Of a DNA stretch of 64,000 bases, positions 1-17,100 are shown one piece after another; positions within the stretch are counted from its first letter, which is position 1; each line of letters starts with the position of its first letter. Position numbers and translations under genes: made by a program. Source of the DNA: Cycas panzhihuaensis. Lineage: Eukaryota > Cycadophyta. Under the pieces are notes generated by a model. The model was not told the origin of the DNA. It searched no databases and saw only the letters and a program-made list of their open reading frames with translations. The stretch covers positions 56,799,741 to 56,863,740 of the forward strand of contig CM041465.1 in the NCBI GenBank assembly GCA_023213395.1, read 5' to 3'.

Positions 1-1499
1 GGAGGTGTGTTGTAAGGGCTATGTCCCTATTGATAAGGGACATAAAGAGGCATTGGATAAGTGGTCTCTTTTGATTAATAGGAGGGAACCATTCCTGAGT
101 GTGGGTAAGTTGATTAAGGGGATGGGTGAGGATATCTTAGCCCACCTCTTACTTGCATAACATAGGTAGGATCAATGTGGGTTGTACCCCTAAGGATAGA
201 AGTATAAGATGGTGGTATATAAGGTGCCATCAATCTCATTTGAGAGGGGATCAAAGGAGGGGGATAATTAATTAGGTCATATGGGTGGTTTGATGCAGTA
301 ATAGATTTTACCTAAATGGCCCTCCTAGAGGAGGGGCTACTCCATAGGGGTGGAGTAGGTCTATCCCATAAGTGGACAAGGGAATGGTGCCCTTATGTCC
401 CCATGGTTGTGATGTATAGCCTAAGGGGATGTAAAGCAAGGGATCCCCATGCCTTGGGTGAGGTCGGATGGGTATTCTTCCCCCTTTTCATGAGTATTGG
501 GGGCATAGAGGAATGGTGGTATAGAGTAGTAGAACCAAGGCTATACTTAGTTGAGGGATGGAGGTTTAGAATGATGACACACTCATCATAGCCTAGAATT
601 GAGCTTGCATGACTTGTGAGACCTCTTCATTTGGCAAAGCACTCATAAAAATAGGCACTGATGTAGCTTCTTAAAGAGGAAGAGTAGTTGTTTGGATGGA
701 AGTGGGAGGCAAAATCATAGTGGAAGTGGTTATGGTACTAAAAAGTAATTGGTGTGCCTATCTTAGGGAGGTTTGACTGGCTACTACCTTAAAATAGGCC
801 CTCAACGCCTCCATCACATCCCTTAGTTGGGTATGAATTTGGTCGAAAGGGGAGATGTGCCCCCCTTGTTGACTAGAATAAACTAGAAAAGGTGAAAGAA
901 CCTGCTTAAGATATTGAACAAGGTCTTGAGGTCGATGACCCTTAATAATGTGAGTATGGGGGCCATCGGGTTATGATAAGCTTTAATTAGATCATAGGTG
1001 TAGTAAGACAAATCCCCACTAGTGTGGGTAGGATCTTCATATAGGTAAGGGGCCTCATGAGGAGACCAATCTTGGGTATACAAATCGTATGCCCAATCAA
1101 ATGGATAACCCTCCATGTATGACTCTAGTGATTCAACACAACTAGAACATAAGTTAGTTTTGGATCCAAGGGAGGAAGGCCATGCAAGTAATGAGAGAAG
1201 TATTGCATTCATAGGCTAAAGGTCTTGCTTAGATAAAAAAAGATAAGGAACAAAGACACCCTATACAAAACTCAAGATTCACAAATGAGGGAAATAAATG
1301 CCTAAAGTTTCAAAAGGTGCTTCCTACCAGTGACTCTCTAGTATAGTTATCAATGAAATGCTACAAAAGGTTCTTTATTGTCTACATGATAGGCCTAAGG
1401 TATATGGTTTTAGCAGAAATATGCAAGTCCCACATATAAATGCCCATGAGTTACGTGAATACAGGTTTCAAAGGAATTATATGGATGGTATTTTAGAAG
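1..1499. other. Decayed repeat DNA, no supported gene
   Basis: No recognisable gene. Short open frames exist on both strands (plus 316-591, minus 883-1212) but show no motif of a known family. The style (short G-rich and T-rich blocks, abundant TAG and TAA) resembles the decayed gypsy-type sequence elsewhere in the window. It probably represents the 3' part of a gypsy element and the start of the LTR-like block that follows, but I cannot prove this by eye. Confidence 0.4.
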
Positions 1500-1826
1500 A
1501 AAACTAAACTAAGGGAATGAGTGGTTGTATATGCATATGGGGGAGTGAATGAGTTGGTCCCCTAAATCAAACCTATAGTTGTCTATAGGAAAAACAGATC
1601 ATACACCTAACATGCAACTATATGTTATTTAGTTTTTTATGAAAACACTCCACCCTAAGAAATGCTACAATTTTCTCTTATAGATTTGGGACTAGCAACA
1701 AGTGATCCCTCCTCATGTCTTAGGTATTGTGATAAACAATATGCATATACTAATTCCTACTCCTAAAATGGATACGATGCAAGGTATTTAGAATGTAAAA
1801 GAATGACTAATAAAAGAAAGAAAGTG

Positions 1827-1884
1827 AAAAAAAAAAAAAAACATTATTTCTATTTTGTTTTTCTTCTTTTTTTTTTTTTTTTTT
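1827..1884. repeat. Poly-A and poly-T runs facing each other
   Basis: A run of 15 A (1827-1841) is followed 25 bases later by 18 T (1867-1884). The pair could fold into an A/T stem. It lies inside LTR-like repeat A. Most likely it is simple-sequence slippage rather than a functional element. Confidence 0.8.
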
Positions 1885-3017
1885 GTGGAAAGAGAAACAA
1901 AAGGGAGAAAAGGGGGAATGGAGAGCGAATAAATAAGCAAAGCTACTTTTCTTTTCTACCCTTTTCCTTTTTATAAATAAAATGAATCAATGCATCCCCT
2001 TTTTGCTTGGCATACTTGGTGTGCAATGGTTGTCTGCCATAAGTGCTTCTCTCTAACGTATTAGGTGCATCTTGAGAAGGTAAGGGACAAGCAAAGGTAT
2101 TTGCTAACTAATTCTAAAGTAAATTGAGTAGCATTTTTGCTTATTGGATGTGCTATGATAAAGAAAAAGTGTAATCAAAAGATGAGAAGTACAAGTAAAA
2201 TGAAAATAAGGTTTTAACCTTACCTCCTCAAAATGATAGCCAAAATGGATATTTACAAGGATTTGGTTGAAGAGAAGTCTATTGTATGATAGATCTGTAG
2301 CTCCTTCTTCTTTCCTATAAACAAGTTAAGAGCATATAAGATAAATGTTTTGCCAAGAGAACCACCAATAATATAGATATATATTTCTATAAAATATTAA
2401 GCAAATTCTTTCTATAAACCAAATGCTACCTTAAAGAAAAGAAACATACTAAGTGGGATTAGTGGATGTGCCTCAAATTGGATCTCATCCCCCAATATAA
2501 TAAAGGCTCCCTAAGCATACTTAGGTGTCATTCCCCTAATTTTACAACTTTTTCACACAATAGAGGAAGCAAAAAATGTATGTAAAGGAGAAAACATTCA
2601 CCTATGGCTCAAGAGAAATTATTAAACACAAAGGAAATCATTAGCATATCCTACCATATGAATTGCAAGCATGGCATGAGAATGACAAAGGTGAAACAGA
2701 AATGAAAAATTAGTTTTACTATTAGCAAAAATGGAAAATGATTACTTTTACCTCTAAGGGAGTGGGTGGCCAATGGCTGCAATCTTCTCCTTCGAGACCT
2801 CTAATTTGTCTTTGGTGTGATGCTTTAAAACTCCAATAGCAAGCTAGTATGATGGATGAAGTTGCCAAAACTCTAAAGAAATTTTAGCAGCATAATAATA
2901 GGGTAATACAATCTCAAAGTTTACTCCCCTTCTAAAAAAAGAAGGGGATTAATTAGAAAATGGTAATGTATATGATTGGTGATTTTTTTACCATAATGTG
3001 GGGGAAACCACCATGCC

Positions 3018-3042
3018 AAAACCATGAGTTTTCTCATAGTTT
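3018..3042 (+). other. Hairpin in LTR-like repeat A
   Basis: The arm AAACCATGAG (3019-3028) and the arm CTCATAGTTT (3033-3042) pair over 10 positions with one C-A mismatch and a TTTT loop. The same place in repeats B and D holds AAACCATGGG with CCCATGGTTT. One base pair therefore differs on both sides while pairing is kept. Confidence 0.6.
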
Positions 3043-3681
3043 GATGTAAGTGACTTGGAAAATGGAAGATTTAGTTTAGATTTTAGCTTTTTGGGCCACC
3101 CAAATTTGATGGGACCCAACCTGAGGCCAATGCAGTCTGCCCAAGTCTAATAAAAAAACATTAATGAGCTAATTGTCACTAAAAATCTCAAATCTAAATA
3201 GGTGAAAATTATACTACAAACATGTTTTCAACACTATGAATTACTTCACAGTACCATTATTGCAAAAAGAAAACACATTAATTAAGTAATAATTTAATTT
3301 TTTAAGCAAAATAACTATACAACTTAGCTAAAAACTCACTGACAGAGTACCTAAGATATAGATGCAATTAATAATAAGTGGCTAAAGGATAGAAAAGAGG
3401 CCCAGTAGGTTAAAACAAAAGCAAAATAAAGTTTTAAGTAGGGGAAATAATAACTTTTCTAACCCAATGACCCTAATGGGTGGACTAAATGGCCTTGGAC
3501 CAAAGTTATACTCATCACCAGTAAAAAGGAGCATGGACAAGCAGCACATACAAGTAAATAAAGCATACATACACTATCTAAAATCAAATATAAATCAATG
3601 GAGTATAAAGAAAGTAGTGTTGCATACCTGTACTTACTTATATGTTACCATCTCCATGGAATTCCTAGAAGTTGGGAAACA

Positions 3682-4901
3682 TGTAACATATAGCATCCCA
3701 TGATGGGGAAGATGCCACATATCCTTATTAATTGGACCTAGTTGGACCTAGTTTATTAGGCCTCATTATGTCCCCATCCCATTTTATTACAGTTGTTTAA
3801 CCTTATGATCCCACCATAGATCTTGGCCCTTTAGGTCAAGCTTTCTCATTTAATCAAACCCATTCAAGGGAAGAGGTTTTAGACCTATCCTAGACACCTA
3901 AGAGTGTGTTGGACATTTTGGCAACCTTAAGGAATCAATATAAGTAAATCACCTTGGATATGACCCTTATGTGGGCTCGTTATTTGTTTGAAATGAATTA
4001 TGACCCATCTCAACATGTTGCCTTATCCTGATTACTGATGACCCCTCAATTAGAGGCTACACCTTAATCAACCTCCTCATTGCCACCGATGCCTACTTAG
4101 GCCCCACCAATAATAACCTTATTAGTCCCTGTTATATTTATGACTATTCCTCTTTTTAGCCAACCACTTCCCCACTTGATTCCACTTGTCACTCTAATAA
4201 GTGGACTCCATACATCGATCTTGTAGCCAATGGTTGTGTGGTCAAGCTCTCTTGTTCTACTTGTCCTTCATCTTTCCCTCTAATTAGGACAATAGGCCCT
4301 TGGTAGTGCAACTTCCTCCCTCATACCTTGTTCATTTAGTTAGACCCACAACATAACTTATCCACTTAACCTAATCCTGCTTAGGTATGTTTCCCTATAG
4401 TAGAGGTAAGGTAGGGCTCATCCACCACCTACTTTCAACATAGAACACCTTCACTTATATAATGCTACCTCTCTAATTAGAGGCTCATATGGGTAAAACC
4501 TAATTCCCCATCCAATCTCTCACTCTACTTTACCCTATCAAGCTATTCATATGATGGGTCTAGCCTACCTAGCTTATCAAGCTATTAGACGCCAATAGAC
4601 CCCTACTTACCATGTCCCAAATAGACCCATTTGTATATGACCAATCCCTATGCTTGTAGAGTGATCCCTTACCAAGTTGGGGGTATCCCCCAATTTGTCC
4701 CACTATATTAGGCCTATCAATAGGGGTAAAGCCCTTATGGAATTATCTAACCTGACTATCTATATAGGCCTCATCCAACTTTCCCACCCATTGACTTGCT
4801 AACATAACATAGGGCACATCCCTTCATTAATTATTGCATTAACCCTCTTTCTTTAGAGGTTCTATATACTAACCTATCACCTCGCTTAAATGTGGATAAG
4901 C
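3682..4901. other. Decayed gypsy-type sequence upstream of a polypurine tract
   Basis: This lies between repeat A and the polypurine tract of repeat B. The plus strand is pyrimidine- and Pro-codon-rich but every frame is interrupted about as often as chance predicts, so no protein is called. Its position just before a polypurine tract suggests the 3' non-coding part of a gypsy element read on the plus strand. Confidence 0.35.
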
Positions 4902-4913
4902 AGGGGGAGGGGA
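4902..4913 (+). promoter_or_regulatory. Polypurine tract of repeat B
   Basis: A purine-only run (AGGGGGAGGGGA type) ends immediately before the inferred LTR start. An equivalent purine tract precedes repeat D at 51117-51128. Polypurine tracts prime plus-strand DNA synthesis and lie directly upstream of a 3' LTR. Confidence 0.55.
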
Positions 4914-5600
4914 CGTATAAATCACGACCCCAAAATGTGCTCAAAGGGCTAGGTGGACTCAAGTGGAGAAGGATGCAAATATATACCCCTTGCAGAGGTG
5001 GTATGCATCCCTTGTATATAGATATAAGGATGTTTGATACAATGTTTGATTAACTATACTAAGGGAAACATATAGATATGTGTAACATGCTAGAAAAGTT
5101 AATAATAAAAGGAAAATTAATGTTAGTTATTACTAATAAACAAATAAAAAAAAGAGTGTGGTGTAGGCAGGTAGATGAGACAAATATACATCATACAAGG
5201 AATGCAAACTAAAAGCTAATTAATAGTCATTAAGAATAAAATCAATCAAACCAAAGCTAGTGTCCTTAAAAGAACCATTTAATACATAGAAAGCCTTTAT
5301 GATATGAGGGGGTTGATCTTACATAAATGACCACAACTCCTATGTTTCTACATGTCTATCCTATGCAGCTAAACCCCCAAGTTTACTGACTTATCATAAC
5401 CCAGATTGTTACTTGACCTAAAAGTGATGGAATTAATCTATAGAATCAAGGAAAGGATTACCTAGAGTGAGAGGTCTAAATGAATTAAGACTATAAGATA
5501 GATTTACTTAAGGATAAGTCAGTGGGAATTCGTCGATACTGGTGATGGATCTCACATAAATGTAAGAGTGGCTTAGTAGTACCTACATTTGATTCCAACA

Positions 5601-5690
5601 AACCTCAAGCTCTATAATCCATTCAACTACCTATTGAGCTTATAAACCTCAAGCTCTATAAGCTCTAGGATCCATTCAACTACCTATTTG
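5601..5690 (+). repeat. Imperfect tandem duplication in repeat B
   Basis: A unit beginning AACCTCAAGCTCTATAA starts at 5601 and again at 5645. Both copies run on to ATTCAACTACCTATT, and the second has a few extra bases. The corresponding position of repeat D (~51800) has only one copy of the AACCTCAA block, so the duplication arose after the copies separated. Confidence 0.75.
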
Positions 5691-7253
5691 GAATATGGAT
5701 TAGAGACTCAACACTTAAAGGCATAAGAGAACCTCTCTCATTTGACAATGACATCCAAGTAGAAAGAAAACTATCCCCCCTCTTTAGTGGAAAGAAGAAC
5801 CCTATATCGTAAAAGAGATTAAAGAAGTAAATAAGTCACACACCTAATATAGACAACATGTAATTTTGATTATATAAAAATAATAACATAACATAGCTAA
5901 TCGAAATAAGATGTTACCCTATGGATTTAAGGACTTGTAACAAGTGCAAACCACTTCTTCATTAGGCATCTGAGAAAGCATACACCAAAAGAAAAGACAC
6001 AAATACAATGCAACGTAAAAATAAATTTAAAATTTCTTTTTAACCCTTCTTCTTCTTCTTCTTTTCCCTTTCCTTTTCAAAGTGAAATCCTATGAATAAT
6101 GGAGAAGAGGAGCAAATAACAATACTCCAAGCACATAATCAAATCCACTTTTCCTAATGTTCTTTTCAAAGCAAGACATGGAGATTTAAATGACGATTTA
6201 TAGGCTTTTTCTTTTTTATAAATGAAGCTAGAGAGATGGGGCCTACAAAGAGTATTTAGTGGGATATACTAAATTACTAATTTTAACCCTTTCCAAAGTA
6301 GACATTTAGCTCTCTAAATCACTGGTAAGACTCAACATAAGTTAGGCTAATATGTGATATTAGAAATAAATTTTCTACGAAAACTTTGACAACATTTTCA
6401 ATTGTCATATTAGATTATGATAAACAAAAGTTTGTCTAAAAAATAAAAATGATCAAAAATATGATTAAACAAACTTTGATATTAATATTTTTTGTAACTT
6501 TTATGGTGGAATTTTGAAAACATAATGGTTGTACAATAGACACTAAACTTTAGTGGGAAAGAGGATAGAAATAGGGAGAAGGAAGGAGGATCTTCATACT
6601 ACTCTACATGCTCTAAAACCTATAATAAAACTCATAGAACTCCACCATCTGTATGAATTATAACATGCAAGACTATTACAATAAAAGATAGATGGAAAAG
6701 CTACCAAGCAAGCAAACCAAACCAAACATTCAAAGCAACTAAAAGTAAGTTTGAAATAGGCCTAAAAAATAGAAAAGTTATCCACTTCTTTCAAAACCCA
6801 AATGAGCAATACTAGGCCCTTGTTCGATTGCAAGACACCAAACAATAGAGGAGGTAAAACATGCAAAAGAAAGGAAGCCAAAACAACACATCAAACAAGC
6901 ATAAACAAAGGTAATTCAATGGCAAAAAGAGAAACAAATAAAATCTTAGAGAAAAGGATGAAAAGCTTAGATTCATGGGGGGATTTCCCCATTCTAAGAG
7001 ATGGAGGGATACTAATGACTATTAACTTTAGCCAATAAATACTCCAATAACATCCAGTGATCAAACTTAAAGCCAAGAGTGGAAGCCAATGAGGAAGACT
7101 GGATGAACTCAAACAAGCTAATGAAATTTTGGTAGCATAATGACAACTAAATCAATTTACAACATGACATCCTCTTTTCAATTAAAATAGAGGGATATAA
7201 ATGGATAAGGATGAAGGGTTGGGCTAATGGTTTTAAGCCCATAGATTTAGGAG

Positions 7254-7292
7254 AAACCATGGGCCAAAAACATGGGCAAAAACCCATGGTTT
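7254..7292 (+). other. Hairpin in repeat B
   Basis: The arms AAACCATGGG (7254-7263) and CCCATGGTTT (7283-7292) are perfect reverse complements around a 19-base loop. The equivalent in repeat D (53512-53539) has an 11 bp perfect stem and a 6-base loop. Confidence 0.75.
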
Positions 7293-7967
7293 TAATGAGA
7301 AATAATAAGATTAGGCAATTAATGACATGTGGTTTAATCAAAACCTATAAGTAGCCCATGGTGTTGATGAAGCCATAAAGAGGGCCCACATCTTGGCACC
7401 ATAAATATACAACCAAATATAGGCTTAAAAAGATTTGCAAGTAAAAAAAGTTGTACCATAAAGTTTGATGTAGTACTATGAAGAATCTTTGAGATACTGT
7501 GAAGCTCTATTTTTTTTCATAGTTATATATAAAAATTGGTTAATAAAATAAAAAAATAACATAGTATGATGAAGAAGATAGTGGGACAAGTAACAATCAC
7601 AACAAGATGAGTGAAAAATAATGAGAAAAAGATTAAATTAGATGGAAAAGGGACCAAAAGCATAAGTTGAGTGGAGGAAAGACATAAACATAGTAATAAA
7701 GAGATGAAACATATCTTACAGAGGTACTAAAGGGATATTCTTAACCTATTAAGCTTGAATGAACAATAATAAAGCCATTGACATGGTCAAAATCATCATC
7801 AATAGAGCATTAACAAACCTATCCAATACATCAATAGACAAACAAGAGTATATGCTAATAAAACAACCACTCTAAGCTACACTAAGCTAAGCTAAGAAAG
7901 GAATAAGCACATACCTTTACCTACCTATTGGTGTGATATTTATGAATCTCTTAAATTATAGGAAACA

Positions 7968-13135
<5,168 letters not shown>

Positions 13136-14987
13136 TGATGTATGTGTATGTGCTTTACCAAAGTGGAGTTAAATCTTACTTAATGTTTTGAAAGAGAGGA
13201 ATAAGACAATCCACAATTTTCCTTATGTACAATAATATTTCCAAGAATTCCTAAGGAAAATAAAGGGGTTTGAGAGTAAGAAAATGATAGCCTCAGAATG
13301 GCTAGCTCCCTCAAATAGACCACCTCATGTGTGCTCAGGTACTATAAGAGTAGGTTAGGTGGGGATTGAAAGCTCCAAGCAACAAAAAAGAAATAAAGCA
13401 ACTTATAAGAAGTACTAAATGATATAAGAAGTTGCAAAAATCGTAAAACCTGTAAATCTCACAAAAGTTGTAAATGCTACAACTTTTGCAAAATATACAA
13501 GAAGAATATAAATACCATGAACAATAAGGTATATGATGGAGATTGTTGTTGAATAATATGTATGCAAGTTGATTTCAAGTGTTACAAGTGTTGCAAATAC
13601 TACAATCAAGAAAAATACCCTCACCCAAGGGGATTTCTTGGCTTGTAGAATGGATACGATGTAGAAAACTTCGAGAAGTAGGGGTCTACCCTAGATGATA
13701 TAGCCTTTGTTGTCAAAACTCCAACTATAAACTCCTCTTCTCCTTCTATAGGTTATCTTAAAACCCATCTAGTTGTAGCCAAGAGGACCCAAAGGGTTTG
13801 GAGGTACAACTAATGAAGAAAGGAAGGGTTTGCCTTCCTCTTGCCACCAAAAAGAAGTAAAATATATGCTAAAACCTATAGCAAATAAAGCTACTAAATA
13901 AACACACTTGCTAAAGGAGAAAGTAGTAGAAATATACATATTTCCAACCATAAAATTAAAGCAAAACAAGTGTTACCTCATGAGTAAACAAGGAGAGTTG
14001 GGAATCCCACTTGTTGGGTGAAGAAGGGCCTCTTTGGAGGTAAGAAAGAGACTCAAAGCCTTGGAATCCTATTGCCGTTGTTGGAGTGAGCACATGGAAG
14101 GAAGAATCTACTTAAGGAGGTCTGATTCAGACCTACATTTTATGGTTTTTGCCCTTTTAAAATAAGAGGATGAGAAGAGAGGTCAAAAGTATAGAACTAA
14201 GGCATTTTTCCTTTTGTTTTAGAGCCAAGAGGGGTAAAATGAGCTCAAATTTGGATTTGCATGGCCCAATTAGAGTTCTCGGGTGATTAGAATTCACTCT
14301 GGGTGGGAAAGAGTAGTCTGTCATGTGTCAGATTTGTAATAAAACTAAAATTAGTCATTGTTATGCCACAAAAGTTAGTAGACTATTGCCCTGCAACAAA
14401 CTTTGTGGTACCACAAAGTTTAGTATAGTACCATGAATATTATCACAATGTGAACTAAATATAGCCAAAAATAAAAAACGAGCCTAAAAGACCCCTAAAA
14501 GAAAAGTCTCGGGGTCTAAAAGCAAGATATGTTAGACTGGTAAGGATTTTAGAGGACTTCTAGGCAACGGTGGGGCCTCTCAAACGTGTAAAAAGGTGCG
14601 AAAGAGGCCCCAATGAGGGATGCAAAAACATACAAAAAGGTAATCAAGCCAAAAGGATATATTGGAAATCATGTATAATTCTAAATATGAGCAAAAACAT
14701 GGGTTGTATGGGCCCAAAAGTACCCGAGAGTGCTAAAAAGGTGTCATGAGGTACTATGTGGTGCCATAAGACCATGGTCCTGAGTTGTCATAGGCTAGAT
14801 CACAGTCATAGGCAAAGAATAGGCAAGTAAACCAGGCATCACAACTATCTACGTAATAATGCCACACAAAATGTAACCATAAAGCATCTCACCAAGTCCT
14901 AAAATGAATGAGGAGAAGGGGTAGAGATGTATACCTGTGCTTACCTAAGAGGCACTATCCATGTCCATTCCCGATAGCTAAGAAACA
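13136..14987 (+). repeat. LTR-like repeat C (decayed)
   Basis: Only two modules link this stretch to repeats A, B and D. One is a CCACAAAGTTTAGTATAGTA block at 14405-14456. The other is the terminal block 14929-14987 (TATACCTGTGCTTACC, then ATGTCCATTCC, ending AGAAACA). The rest does not align by eye. It is probably the 3' part of a related LTR; the left boundary is unknown. Confidence 0.4.
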
Positions 14988-15286
14988 TTGCCCCTTGGCA
15001 GTAGAGCCTTGTCGGTTGGGAGCATCTAGTAATGGTGAATGCTGTCAATACAACAGAATCAGTATCATCTACTAATACGAAGGTGTCATCATCCAAGGGT
15101 AGTGGTGAGTGTCATGGTGGATCGTGTGGACAAGGAAAGAGATGGAGTGGCTGGGGGTTGCCTATACATCACCCAAGAGTCTAGTATAAAAGAATGAGAG
15201 GAATGCCCTCATTGCCCTTGTATGCAATATGAGCATTATACAAGGTCATGAGCATAAACAATAAGTAGATGTAAGCAAAAGATCTA

Positions 15287-15403
<117 letters not shown>

Positions 15404-15599
15404 GGAGAGTCGATGTGCAAGAACATCATGCCATAGATGGTACAAAGATAGGGTGAAGAGTCAAATCTAGTGATCAATATACTTTAACCTCATTAGTGGC
15501 CTACTTTCAAAGGTTCGAGGGTAGTCATAATAGAGAAGAAATGATGATCCAGAAGTCTGAGTGGCTAGACAACCTATTGGGTTGCCTAGAAGGGATCGT

Positions 15600-16010
15600 C
15601 TAAGAGGGGGAGACGACGCTCGAGGATATGATGGACAAGGCCATCTACCTTGGCATTTAGATCTCAGGGGATATATTGAACATTCACATAGGTGAAGAGA
15701 GATAATAGGGATCTTCTATTCGATCCAAGGGCTCTTAATCATGGATAACACACCTGGTAGAGTTGGGTTAGTTGCTACATGATGATCTGGGAGTCATAAT
15801 AGAGGATGATATGACCATGGTGAAAGCAAAGTGCATCGATAAGGGATTTGATAACAAATGTGTATTTAGCCTTGTTATTTGTAGCCTCGGGTAAGAAGAT
15901 TCCAGAAGATATATATTTAGCTCTGGAGGAATCATAGAGGATCCACGTAGCTGCGAAAGGTTTAGGGTTGCCATGACTTCCTCCATCGATAAAGATGAAC
16001 AGAACCATGG
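15600..16010 (-). pseudogene. Retroelement RNase H domain relic
   Basis: On the minus strand the frame from 16008 reads a RNase H fold of the RVT_3 type. It has IDGGSHGNP (first catalytic Asp), a WILYDSS strand, then FLPEATNNKAKY where the family normally has a Glu in NNKAEY, and YYDSQ (third catalytic Asp) just before an in-frame TAG. Beyond the stop, VQYIPRDLNAKVDGL matches the family's usual C-terminal IPRxxNxxAD signature in form. In plant gypsy elements this domain removes the RNA strand after reverse transcription. The Glu-to-Lys change and the stop make it inactive. No intact reverse transcriptase is visible beside it, so it is an isolated fragment. Confidence 0.7.
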
Positions 16011-17100
16011 TAGGAATAGTAAATCATAAAATAGATGGTAACAACAATGTCAATATGCAGAAGGATAGCCACGGGGCTACAACAACTTAGAATAATTGTA
16101 AATACTAATCATAGGAGGATGGGAGAGCCCTAGAGGCAGGCTACTAGGCTAGAGGAAGTCTTGCCCAATGAAAGAGCAAGAAAAGGTTAATGAATATGAT
16201 CTTTCGAGGCCCTTAGGGATCGTGGAAGGGCCTATGGAGGCTTGGAAGGGAGGAGGAGCTTTCCCTAGGAGCCTTAGAGGCTCAAACAAATGGAAAAAAT
16301 GGATCGAGGATCCTAAAACAACCTAAAGGATTATAAACATTAGCATGTTTCAGAGCAATGCAAAAAATAAGATGGAAGGGCCTCCATGAAGCTAGAGGGG
16401 CTCATCATAAATGCACCAAAAAGGGGTAAAATGGAGGTTGCGGGAGCAAGGTAGGGGTCAAACTTTCAAAACAAAGGAGATAAGGACAAAGAATCAATCC
16501 TGAGGGCTATCACACTAAGGAGAATGGAGATGATACCCTGGGAGGCTCCATGAGTAAAAAGAGATGAAGGGGTGAAAATAGATTTTATTTTCATAGGCTC
16601 CACAAGAGATCTAGAGTCCTCCTCTCTGAGCAGCGAGGCTAAGCCACCTTTTAGGAGCACACATTAGGAGATTCGACTGTTGGATTGGGGTGAGAGGGTA
16701 GATGTTGGGATTGTAGCAACGAGATGGCGGCCATCAGACCAGATCTAATAAGTGGATCGTACCCTAGCCTCTCAATTTCATCACTTGAATTTAATGTCTT
16801 TTTTACAATTTTTGGGTCCCATAAGGGCCATAGGGACCTTCTGGAGCTCAATGAAGGCCTAGGGAGGGGGAGGACTAGGGCATTAGGTAGCCATATTCCC
16901 AATGGGCTAAGCCAGGCCCACTTGAGATAATTTTTTTATTTTTTTAGGGCCACCCCCCCTTTTTGGAGGGGTATTTGCAACCCCATTACAATTGTCATAG
17001 TGCCACAAAGTTTACAGCGAGGCCACTAAAAAAAAAAAAATTCTCAATGAGGCCTACATCAATATCTGTGGTACCGTAAATATTGATACAGGGCAGAGAC
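16011..17100. other. Decayed repeat, no gene
   Basis: Short open frames on both strands (minus 16466-16660, minus 16651-16902, plus 16724-16930) overlap each other and lack family motifs. A fragment at 16985-17035 (CCACAAAGTTTACAG) resembles the internal module of the LTR-like repeats. Confidence 0.4.

Larger units (their letters stand above)
1500..3681 (+). repeat. LTR-like repeat A (gypsy type, decayed)
   Basis: This stretch is a diverged relative of the long repeats at 4914-7967 and 51129-54203. Shared landmarks in the same order are a block near 1600-1730, which matches 5840-5960; a hairpin at 3018-3042; an ACTATGAA block near 3230; and a terminal ~60 bp block at 3622-3681 ending GGGAAACA. 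The 5' boundary is not clear. It carries poly-A (1827-1841) and poly-T (1867-1884) runs. It is inferred to be an LTR from the shared 3' end; no target-site duplication was found. Confidence 0.45.
4914..7967 (+). repeat. Long LTR-like repeat B (~3.05 kb)
   Basis: The repeat aligns end to end, in the same orientation, with 51129-54203. Both start just after a purine tract (CGTATAAATC here, TGTATAGATC there), keep a near-constant offset and end in AAACA. The near-equal lengths (3054 and 3075 bp) support a real unit. LTRs this long are known in some plant gypsy lineages. It carries a tandem duplication (5601-5690) absent from D and a hairpin at 7254-7292. Whether B and D were two ends of one element or belong to two elements cannot be decided, because both follow a polypurine tract. 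Confidence 0.6.

Noticed and set aside
316-591. 91-codon plus-strand open frame
   Set aside because: No family motif, no codon bias and no homologous copy noticed elsewhere in the window; probably chance in decayed repeat.
883-1212. 109-codon minus-strand open frame
   Set aside because: Composition is protein-like but I could not match it to a Gag or other domain, and no second copy is visible.
3820-4920. Possible long plus-strand coding frame
   Set aside because: Stops occur about every 14 codons, as chance predicts in such DNA; no motif.
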